From assembly GCF_001975665.1 (NCBI RefSeq), contig NZ_CP019419.1:1054001-1118000 (forward strand): 64,000 bases of DNA, given 5' to 3'. Shown here in pieces: positions 8,400 through 16,431 of this stretch. Positions within the stretch are counted from its first letter, which is position 1. Every line of letters starts with the position of its first letter. Source of the stretch: Polaribacter reichenbachii (GTDB lineage: Bacteria > Bacteroidota > Bacteroidia > Flavobacteriales > Flavobacteriaceae). The notes under the pieces were generated by a model. That model was given only the letters and a program-made list of their open reading frames with translations. It had not been told where the DNA came from and searched no databases. A program made the translations under genes and the position numbers.

Positions 8400-11255
8400 T
8401 TAATTAAAATCGAATGTTAAATCAATAGTGATAGGATTGTCATCATTTCCAAAATAATGTTCAGGATTTCCATGAGGCCCTGTGCTTTCTGGTTTTTGGA
8501 ATTTTGTACCAATTGCAGGAATATTCATTACAAAAGAAATATCACCTTTAGGAAATTTAGGATCTAGTCTTCCTTTTCTTGTATCAGGAGCATTTTCTGG
8601 AGTTAACATTCGTAAATACACCTGTGGCGAATTGCAATACACTGTAAATCCGTTGTTGTTATTTCCTTTTATTTTTGCCCAATATAAGTTTGAGAAAAAA
8701 CCTTTAAATTCTGGATACACAAATCCTGAATGCCCAGTAATTGTGTTGTTATAATCGTTTTCCCAAACATTAAATTCGGTTCCTTTCATTCTGTTTCGCC
8801 AAACTCTATAAGGGCCATCTCCTAACCATTTCATTCCTGCAACTTGGGTTTCTGGAAAAGAAAAAGTAATTCCTCTAAAACCTTTTAAATTTCTATAACC
8901 TTTAAACTCTACTTTTACATCTAATAAACCATTTGCATTTACAGTCCATTTTATAATATCTGAACGATATTCTTTCAATGTAGACCAACCTGGAGACCAT
9001 TTTCCTTCTTCAAAAACAACTAAAATTTCTACTTTTTCTTCGGATGAATTTACGGTTATCGACTTTATTTTATCCTTCTGATTTAAAATAATTGGTCCAT
9101 CTTTTAACGGAATTGTTGTATTTCCTTTTTTAACTTCTTGTAATAATCCTGTTTTTTCTGAAAATAGATAGCTAATTCCATTAGCCTCAACTTTTATGAA
9201 TTCGTTTTCAGTTTTTGTAGAAATTGAACCTTTCTCTGCAACATCAATTTGAGAGGAATTTGCTTTTTTGGGAATTGAAACTGGATAACTCCAAGTAAAA
9301 ATTTCTTTTCCATATTGGTTTACAGCTGTTAAATATAAAGCGTCAGCTTCTTTCCAATTTTTTGGTTTATCAACTGTAAATTGTCCTTTTGTAATTGGAG
9401 CTAAATTTGGTAAATCAACTTTAGTTGTATTTAAAATTGTTGCATTTTTATTGTCTTTTGGACCATTGAATTTAATCCATTTCGCAGTCATTGTACACTT
9501 GTCTAAATTGGTATAATGATATCGATTTTCGATTCTGAAAATCCCATTAAAATCCTCTTTAATAAATCGATCTTCAATATAAATTGGCGACCAAACTTCT
9601 TTGATTGTAAAATAACTTCCTTCTTTTTCTCCATAAGGACCAACAATTCCATCTGGAGCGTGATTGCCATCCAAATCAATTTCATTGTTTTTGTCTGTAC
9701 GTTCTATGCCTTCATCAGCAAAATCCCATAAAAATCCACCTGCACTTAAAGGCAAATTCCACATTATATTCCAATAATCGTCTAAGCCAGCTCCATGGCC
9801 ACCATCATATAAACCGTGCAAAAACTCTGTTGGAAACAAAATCTTATCCTTAGAATACGCATCATTTATTAAAGAATGATAATGACTGTAATGAATGGTA
9901 TTTGTTTTTTTGTAAATGCTCCAAGGATGAATTACTTCTCTCTTTTGGATGTCCCATTTTGCATAATCATCATCAACCTCTGTGTTCCAGCCTTGTTCGT
10001 TACCATTTGCCCACAATACAATTGATGGGTGATTTACATCTCGAACAACAGTTTCTTTTACAATTTTACGCGCCACTTTAGTATCTAAGGTTGGGTTGTG
10101 CCAAGTACAAATTTCATTGATAACAAAAAGCCCTAGTGAATCGCAAACCTGTAAAAAATGTTTGTCTGGAGGATAATGTGCCATTCTCACAGCATTCATA
10201 TTCATATCCTTAATTTGCAGTGCTTGTTCAAGACTCCAAGATTTAGAAGTTGTTCTACCCGATTTTGGATGAAAAGAATGACGATTTACACCTTTAAATT
10301 TTATGCGTTTTCCGTTTACATAAATTCCATCTCCTTCTAAAACTTCTACTGTTCTAAAACCAATGGTTTCACTTATTTTATGAAGAATTTTATTTTGTTT
10401 ATCTAGAATTTTAATATGTAAAACATATAAATTTGGGAACTCAGGATTCCAAGTTTTTACGTTATTTGCTTTGGTTGTAATATGCCATCTGCCTTCTTCT
10501 TTAAAAGATTTATCAATTTTTAAATTTTCTATTACTTGACCATTTACATTTGATAAAGTAGCTGCAATAGCATGCACTTTTTTTGATGTTGTAAAAATAT
10601 CAGCATTAATAATTCCATTTGCTTTTGCATCTATTGCAACACGTTCTATATTTTCTTTTGGAAGGATTTCTAAATAAACAGGTCTGTAAATTCCACCAAA
10701 AATCCAGAAATCTGCATTTCTTTCTGCGTGATTTATAGATTCGTTTGCAGACACTTTATGCACTTTAACTTCTAAAATATTTTGCTTCCCATATTTTAGT
10801 AAATCTGTAATTGCATACTTGAATTCGTAAAAAGCCCCTTGATGAATTTCGCCAGCCAATTTGCCATTAATTTTTACCTCAGCATCTGTCATTACACCTT
10901 CAAAAACAATATTTATATTTTTGTTTTTCCAATTTTTTGGGGCATTAAAAGTATATTTATACAAACCATATTCTTGGGCACGATTATCTTCTTTATCTTG
11001 TCCATAATTATAAGCACCAAAACCTTGTTGTTCCCAACAAGAAGGCACACCAATTGTTGTCCACTTACCACTTTTTCTACCTTCAGAAATCCAGAAATCC
11101 CAATCAACTAAATTGTCTTTATCTGTACCTGAAAGGTATTGGATTTCAGTTTGAAGATCTGACTTTAAATTAGCATCAATTACTGCATTTTGGGCGTAAA
11201 AAGGCATACTCGAAGTAAAAACAAACGCAATTAATAGATTTTTAAATTTTTGCAT
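8400..11255 (-). CDS. GH2 beta-galactosidase-like enzyme, tandem paralogue
   Basis: 951 residues, signal peptide ending around Ala21. Catalytic acid/base is in LWANGNEQGW (Glu420) and the nucleophile in FPTEFLHG (Glu477). Most of the barrel and the end of the protein are shared with the downstream neighbour, for example GDGPYRVWRNRMKGT and NHAER-ADFWIFGGIYRPVYLE. The N terminus and the 200-300 region differ more. It is the promoter-proximal gene of the minus-strand operon and faces the membrane-bound regulator across a 116-base divergent region. Sixteen bases separate it from the next GH2. Confidence 0.92.
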   Translation of the reverse strand: MQKFKNLLIAFVFTSSMPFYAQNAVIDANLKSDLQTEIQYLSGTDKDNLVDWDFWISEGRKSGKWTTIGVPSCWEQQGFGAYNYGQDKEDNRAQEYGLYKYTFNAPKNWKNKNINIVFEGVMTDAEVKINGKLAGEIHQGAFYEFKYAITDLLKYGKQNILEVKVHKVSANESINHAERNADFWIFGGIYRPVYLEILPKENIERVAIDAKANGIINADIFTTSKKVHAIAATLSNVNGQVIENLKIDKSFKEEGRWHITTKANNVKTWNPEFPNLYVLHIKILDKQNKILHKISETIGFRTVEVLEGDGIYVNGKRIKFKGVNRHSFHPKSGRTTSKSWSLEQALQIKDMNMNAVRMAHYPPDKHFLQVCDSLGLFVINEICTWHNPTLDTKVARKIVKETVVRDVNHPSIVLWANGNEQGWNTEVDDDYAKWDIQKREVIHPWSIYKKTNTIHYSHYHSLINDAYSKDKILFPTEFLHGLYDGGHGAGLDDYWNIMWNLPLSAGGFLWDFADEGIERTDKNNEIDLDGNHAPDGIVGPYGEKEGSYFTIKEVWSPIYIEDRFIKEDFNGIFRIENRYHYTNLDKCTMTAKWIKFNGPKDNKNATILNTTKVDLPNLAPITKGQFTVDKPKNWKEADALYLTAVNQYGKEIFTWSYPVSIPKKANSSQIDVAEKGSISTKTENEFIKVEANGISYLFSEKTGLLQEVKKGNTTIPLKDGPIILNQKDKIKSITVNSSEEKVEILVVFEEGKWSPGWSTLKEYRSDIIKWTVNANGLLDVKVEFKGYRNLKGFRGITFSFPETQVAGMKWLGDGPYRVWRNRMKGTEFNVWENDYNNTITGHSGFVYPEFKGFFSNLYWAKIKGNNNNGFTVYCNSPQVYLRMLTPENAPDTRKGRLDPKFPKGDISFVMNIPAIGTKFQKPESTGPHGNPEHYFGNDDNPITIDLTFDFN

Positions 11256-11284
11256 AATAATTAAGAATAATTTAAATTTTAGAA

Positions 11285-11354
11285 GTTAAACTTAAGAATA
11301 ATGATTAAATTTGATTGCTTTAACGTGACTTTAACTGTAGCTATAACCGTTAAA
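11285..11354. promoter_or_regulatory. Cluster of TTTAAC/GTTAAA words in divergent promoter region
   Basis: The gap between the GH2 operon and the winged-helix regulator holds CTTTAAC at 11318-11324 and again at 11329-11335, an 11-base period (one helical turn). The reverse word GTTAAA occurs at 11285-11290 and 11349-11354; the outer TTTAACG (11319-11325) and CGTTAAA (11348-11354) make an inverted repeat. Tandem sites one turn apart are usual for OmpR/PhoB-class winged-helix proteins, such as the regulator encoded here. Assignment as its binding site is inference. Confidence 0.35.
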
Positions 11355-11371
11355 ATGATTGAAAAAAACCA

Positions 11372-12523
11372 ATGAAACTTAGCAATCAAAAGAAAGAAGA
11401 AGTCGTTGCTAGAATTACAAAAAGTAACACCTTTAAAAACGCACCTACAAGCATTGCTTTGTTACTTTATCTTTTTGAAGCGACACAAAAAAACACGCCT
11501 TTAAAAGAGAGTATTATTGATATTGATTTTTTTGGTGGTTTTGAAATATCAAACAAAAATAATCCAAGAGTTAGAGTAAATGTTTACAACTTAAGAAAGA
11601 AATTAGACGCTTTTTATACTGATGAAGGTAAAAACGAAGAATGGATTCTACAGATTTTAAAAGGGCAATACAATACAAGTTTTATTCAAAATGAAAACAA
11701 AAAAAATAAACTTAAAAAAATAAACTGGAAAATAGCTTTTCCTTATTTTGGTTTGGTTTGCATTTTGCTTTTTTTACTGATAAATTCATTGCCAAATAAA
11801 TCTCCAGAACTCTGGAAACCATTTTTAGAAAACCATACAAAAACAAAACTTTTTATTGGTGATCATTTTGGAATATCAGGAAAAACAATTACAAACAAAC
11901 CTGGTTGGACACGTGATTTTAATATCAATTCATCAGAAGATTTTTATACATATATTGATAAAAACCCGGAGTTAAAAAACAAAATTAAACCATCAACATA
12001 TAGTTATAGCACAAGAATGAGTGCTTTGGCTACTCAAAAATTTCAATCGTTTTTTCAGTTTTATAAAAGCAGTTTCGATATTCGTTTTTCTACCCAAACT
12101 TCTATCCCAGAAATAAAAGAAGGTAATATTATTTATGTTGGTCCTACAAAAAACAAGAACTTATTTCTTAAATTTTTTAATGAAGGGAATCCGTATTGTA
12201 AAATTATAAATGATGATTTAATTATCTCTAAACCGATTTATAAAAAAGACAGTATAATTTCTATAAAATCGCCTAAAATTGCAGAAGAATATGCTGTAGT
12301 TTCTAGATATAAAAGTATTGGAAACACAGAGCATTTTGTGTTTTTCTCTCAACACGATATTGGCGTAAGTGCAACTGTTGATTATTTTCTAAACAAAGAT
12401 AGTTTGCAAGTTTTTTCTGATAAATACCTAAAAGGCAAAAAGCATTTTACAGCTATTTTTAAAGTAAAAGGCGTTAATAGAACAGAAACTGATCTTAAGA
12501 TTTTAGATGTTATTCCTTTTTAG
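11372..12523 (+). CDS. Membrane-tethered winged-helix transcriptional regulator (ToxR/CadC-like topology)
   Basis: 383 residues. Residues 1-105 resemble the OmpR-type winged helix seen in some one-component membrane regulators: APTSIALLLYLFEATQ, then NPRVRVNVYNLRKKLDAFY as a likely recognition region. A basic linker leads to one membrane segment (about 119-139), and residues 145-383 would lie outside the cytoplasm. The start of the outer domain, SPELWKPFLENHTKTKLFIG, is shared with similar multi-domain regulators as I recall them. It is divergent from the GH2 operon and overlaps the GH28 stop by four bases tail to tail. Inference: it senses a periplasmic sugar and controls the flanking operons. 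Confidence 0.65.
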   Translation: MKLSNQKKEEVVARITKSNTFKNAPTSIALLLYLFEATQKNTPLKESIIDIDFFGGFEISNKNNPRVRVNVYNLRKKLDAFYTDEGKNEEWILQILKGQYNTSFIQNENKKNKLKKINWKIAFPYFGLVCILLFLLINSLPNKSPELWKPFLENHTKTKLFIGDHFGISGKTITNKPGWTRDFNINSSEDFYTYIDKNPELKNKIKPSTYSYSTRMSALATQKFQSFFQFYKSSFDIRFSTQTSIPEIKEGNIIYVGPTKNKNLFLKFFNEGNPYCKIINDDLIISKPIYKKDSIISIKSPKIAEEYAVVSRYKSIGNTEHFVFFSQHDIGVSATVDYFLNKDSLQVFSDKYLKGKKHFTAIFKVKGVNRTETDLKILDVIPF

Positions 12524-13941
12524 TTGAATTTATCAACATTAATTAAAATAGTTTCTTCTCTTTTATCATTACTTCTAGTAGTAAAAACTACATTTTTTGT
12601 TACTAAATTTTTAATATGCCTTGCAAACAATCCGTAAGCAGGGGTTGCACCAAGTTTTGTAAATTCTGGATATTCAGTTTCGTTTTCTGGAACTGTAATT
12701 TTTCTGTCTTCTTTTGTTCCTCCACCAGGTACATCAATCTTAATATTTTCTAAGTTTATAGAACCTAATGAATGATTTGGAGTTCCTGAAAAATACAATC
12801 CTGTTGTTGGTTTCATTCTTAATTTTTCTAAATCAGAAACTTGAGCAGTAATGTTTCTAATTGTTACATTATTAATGCTTCCTGTAGATTTTCTATTGGC
12901 ATTTCTATACACCAATCTTCTTTCGCACAAACGAATAAAAATTGGCATTTCTACATTTTCCATTTGTATATTTTCTATCAGAATATTATCAACATTAGCA
13001 CCATCAGCAGAAATAATTTTAATCCCACCACCTTTTGTATTATATACTAAACAATCTCTAATAGTTATATTTTTCATATCTCCCATAGACTCTGTACCAA
13101 ATTTTATGGCTCCCCAATGACTGCTAATTTTACAATCATAAACCTCAATGTTTGCAGTAGCTTCTGGACTTGTAGATTTAAAACAAATTGCATCATCTCC
13201 TGAATCTATAGTGCAGTTTTTAATAACACCATTTGTACTAGAATCGATATCTATAGCATCATTATTTCTGTTTGCGTGACTGTAAATATCTATTCCATCT
13301 ACTTCAAAATTATCACATTGTAAAAAATGCAATGTCCAAGCTGCTGGTTGTCTTAAATGAATATACTTTAATTTTATTTTTTTAGAACGCACCATTCTTA
13401 CTAAAAAAGGACGATTAGAAAGTCTAATATTATTATTTACATAATTGTTACTATCTGCTTCAAGCCCAGTTAAATCTGGTTTTACATCTTCTAAGCCTAA
13501 TTTTTTTAATGTTTTCTTTACATTTTTGGGTGATAACATTTTTCCTTGACCATCAATAGTACCTCTACCAGTAATTGCAACATTTTCTGCATCTATTGCT
13601 GCAATAAAACATTGCCCTCTAAACTGACCTGTAGCATCTATAAATGGTTCTATAATAGGATAATCTAAAGGATTAATACTACCCAATAAAGTGGTTTTTT
13701 CTGTAATATTTAAGGTTACGTTGCTTTTTAAAAGAATAGTTCCTGATACAAAAACACCGCCATTAATTGTTACTGTTCCTCCACCAGCTTTGTGGCATTC
13801 ATCAATTGCTTTTTGAATAAATTTGGTATTTACTGTTAAATTATCATCTTTTGCGCCATAATCTTTAACATCCCAAATGGTTTGTTTTTGGCATGATGCA
13901 ACAACTAATAAAACAATAAATAATACTAAAGACTTATACAT
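12520..13941 (-). CDS. GH28 polygalacturonase-family lipoprotein
   Basis: 473 residues with lipobox VASC (Cys17). A right-handed beta-helix of family GH28 is recognised by NNDAIDIDSS (Asn227, Asp228), DSGDDAI (Asp249, Asp250) and the later SSHWGAIKFG (His275) and GGGIKI. In polygalacturonases the corresponding motifs are NTD, DD, GHG and RIK. Here His is followed by Trp and the RIK arginine seems replaced by Gly, so the subsite for a uronate carboxyl may be altered. It is last in the GH29-sulfatase-propeller-GH28 group. GH28 is not a standard agar or porphyran enzyme, so the substrate is uncertain. Confidence 0.85.
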   Translation of the reverse strand: MYKSLVLFIVLLVVASCQKQTIWDVKDYGAKDDNLTVNTKFIQKAIDECHKAGGGTVTINGGVFVSGTILLKSNVTLNITEKTTLLGSINPLDYPIIEPFIDATGQFRGQCFIAAIDAENVAITGRGTIDGQGKMLSPKNVKKTLKKLGLEDVKPDLTGLEADSNNYVNNNIRLSNRPFLVRMVRSKKIKLKYIHLRQPAAWTLHFLQCDNFEVDGIDIYSHANRNNDAIDIDSSTNGVIKNCTIDSGDDAICFKSTSPEATANIEVYDCKISSHWGAIKFGTESMGDMKNITIRDCLVYNTKGGGIKIISADGANVDNILIENIQMENVEMPIFIRLCERRLVYRNANRKSTGSINNVTIRNITAQVSDLEKLRMKPTTGLYFSGTPNHSLGSINLENIKIDVPGGGTKEDRKITVPENETEYPEFTKLGATPAYGLFARHIKNLVTKNVVFTTRSNDKREETILINVDKFN

Positions 13942-13954
13942 TATAATAAATTTT

Positions 13955-16375
13955 TTAATTCGTTTTTAACTTAGAATAAGCAATTATTAAGTTTCCTTTT
14001 TTTGTACTGCCTAACAATTTGCACACAAAATTATTCTCTGTAATTCCATTACCAATACCACTAAATTCTACAAGTAAACCTTTTCCTTTTTTCTTTGTTG
14101 AGAGCACTTTGCAACCTCTACCAAAATCTACCTCTTCTGTAGCTCCAAATCTTAACGAATTAACATTAATATCTGTTTGTGCATTGAATCCTTTTTCTGA
14201 ATGAATAATAATAGTTATGTTTTTTGTTTCTTGATTTACCTTAGTTTTATTTAAAATCGAAATTCTCTTTTGAACTACTAGAGGAATAATAATATTTTTT
14301 GAATTATGATTATCATTTGCCAAATCATCAGCTTTTGGTACATCAATTACAGCCAAAGATAAATGAGTTGCTCTGCCATAATTATCTTGTAAAACGTGAG
14401 GTCTCTCTAATTTATACCAATGAGTTCTTGTTTTATCTGCATAAGAAGTAATGTCTGGAGTGTAAGCAGTTCCTAAATTAAATTTCCAATTTATACCATC
14501 TATCGATCTTAAATAAATAGCTCTATAATCTAAAAAAGCATTAATAATCATATGATATTGTACTTCATCTTTCCAAAGCACAGGATCTTCATAATTAGAA
14601 TTTCTGTATTTAATTGGAATAATTTTATTCCCTCTTACTCCTGTTGTTAAAGGGGTATAAGGCCCTAAAGGATTTTTATCTTTGCTAATCATCATTCCTC
14701 CTCCTTTTGTAACAAACAAAAATCGGTCATCATCTAATTGAACTCCAGATAAATTTCTAAAATATCTATAATTTAAACTAGGTTTTTCTAAAGATTTAGA
14801 TAAATCTACTTCCATAACTCCTAATCTTTGCCAAGGACCATTCATTGAAGCTGATTTGAATAAATTTGCTTCCCAATTAATTAGCGAATACATTAAATAA
14901 GTACCATCATTTAACAAAATAATATCAGGATTATGACCTAATCCATTTGCATAAGAATAGACTAAACTATCTTTAACTTTATAGGATCCTGTTGGTTTAT
15001 TTGCAACCACATGAGCAACTGTAGAGTTAGGCCATTCCCAATGACCTTTTGTTGCATTTGCTGGCCAGCGAGTAATATTCATATGGTATTTATTGTCTGT
15101 ATCTTTTACAGGTCTTCCTCCCCAATAAGACCAGTCTTTGGCTTCAATTCCATTATTTATATCTCTTGGAATTACAGTTTTTCCCCCCCAAACATTAGAT
15201 GATAAATTTTGATGAATTGGCATAGGAAGAATTAAATCGCTAAAAGATGTACCTTGTACAGTTTTAACTTTTGCAATTAATTTATCTGATACTTTGCTTT
15301 TATTTCCGCTAAAATCATAAGCATAAACAACATAACTATTGTTTGTGTTTTTTAAAGGTGTAAAATCTAAATAATAATTTCTTTTTAAATTGTGAGCTAT
15401 CTCTCTTAAATTATTTCCAGTTGCATCACCTCTATAAACAGCATAATGAGATACATCTTTATCTATGCTTTTTTTCCAAAAAATTTTAAGTTCAGTATCA
15501 TAAATTTCTGCTTTAAGTTGAGTAGGTGGTTTGGGTTTAATTTTATCTTTTTTTACTGCTGATACTATATTAGAACCAGAAGATTCTTTATCATTTTGAA
15601 TACGAGTAACCACATAATTATAGTTAACACCAGTAATAAAAGTACTGTCTATAAAAGCATTATAGTTTGTAGTACCTATTTTTTTATAATCTGTTTTATT
15701 TGCTGTACTTCTGTAAACATTATATAGGGCTTTTTTAAACTTATTCCATTTTAGTAAAATACCATTATCTACAACATCTACCAATAAATTAGGGCCTTGA
15801 GTTTCATTATTTTTTACACTAATATTTACGTAATGTAAATAAACTTTTACATCTTTTTCTGAATAAAAAGTTGCTCTTACAAAAGGTAAACCAGCTTTAG
15901 CATCTTGTTTTGTAATTACATATGTACCTTTAAAATGTTCAATCTTTTTGTCTGAACCGACAAGTTGCACTTTATTCGCTAAAATTTTTTCTATATCACC
16001 AAAAACAAGACTTAATGAAATTGTGCCATTACTAATGTACTCTAGATCTGCACCAAATTCCCAATTAATTATTTCTCCTTCTTTGTGCTTTTTGTAATTA
16101 GAATTGGTGTTTAAAAGTTTAGAATCTGCAATACCTTTTTTATTCATAGAAAATAAAGAACCATTATGCAGACCCATTTTTTCTTTACCAAATATTACTT
16201 TAGTTTTCCAAAAAGGAGATTGTTTAGCTTGCCTCCAATAACCACGAACTGCATTAAAATCACCATCATTAACATTGTCATAAGGTGCATTTTCTCTCAA
16301 TAAAACTATTTGAGAATTCACCATATTAATGGCAAAAAAAGTACTTAAAAAAAACAAATAGATTTTTAAGTTCAT
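13955..16375 (-). CDS. Putative glycosidase: FnIII domains plus GH43/GH117-like beta-propeller
   Basis: 806 residues, signal peptide ending about Ser21. Residues 24-190 look like a beta-sandwich, possibly sugar binding. Two fibronectin type III domains follow (about 197-273 and 282-368). Residues 385-700 carry propeller repeats such as GHNPDIILLNDGTYLMYS, SASMNGPWQRLG and YEDPVLWKDEVQYHMI, the style of GH43, GH62 and GH117 propellers; a small C-terminal beta domain ends the protein. I cannot assign a numbered family. The gene follows the sulfatase by 56 bases and precedes GH28 by 13, so it probably works on the same oligosaccharide. Confidence 0.7.
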   Translation of the reverse strand: MNLKIYLFFLSTFFAINMVNSQIVLLRENAPYDNVNDGDFNAVRGYWRQAKQSPFWKTKVIFGKEKMGLHNGSLFSMNKKGIADSKLLNTNSNYKKHKEGEIINWEFGADLEYISNGTISLSLVFGDIEKILANKVQLVGSDKKIEHFKGTYVITKQDAKAGLPFVRATFYSEKDVKVYLHYVNISVKNNETQGPNLLVDVVDNGILLKWNKFKKALYNVYRSTANKTDYKKIGTTNYNAFIDSTFITGVNYNYVVTRIQNDKESSGSNIVSAVKKDKIKPKPPTQLKAEIYDTELKIFWKKSIDKDVSHYAVYRGDATGNNLREIAHNLKRNYYLDFTPLKNTNNSYVVYAYDFSGNKSKVSDKLIAKVKTVQGTSFSDLILPMPIHQNLSSNVWGGKTVIPRDINNGIEAKDWSYWGGRPVKDTDNKYHMNITRWPANATKGHWEWPNSTVAHVVANKPTGSYKVKDSLVYSYANGLGHNPDIILLNDGTYLMYSLINWEANLFKSASMNGPWQRLGVMEVDLSKSLEKPSLNYRYFRNLSGVQLDDDRFLFVTKGGGMMISKDKNPLGPYTPLTTGVRGNKIIPIKYRNSNYEDPVLWKDEVQYHMIINAFLDYRAIYLRSIDGINWKFNLGTAYTPDITSYADKTRTHWYKLERPHVLQDNYGRATHLSLAVIDVPKADDLANDNHNSKNIIIPLVVQKRISILNKTKVNQETKNITIIIHSEKGFNAQTDINVNSLRFGATEEVDFGRGCKVLSTKKKGKGLLVEFSGIGNGITENNFVCKLLGSTKKGNLIIAYSKLKTN

Positions 16376-16431
16376 TATTTAATGATGGGTTATAATGTTC
16401 ATTATATTATTAATGTAAAGTCTAAAAAACT

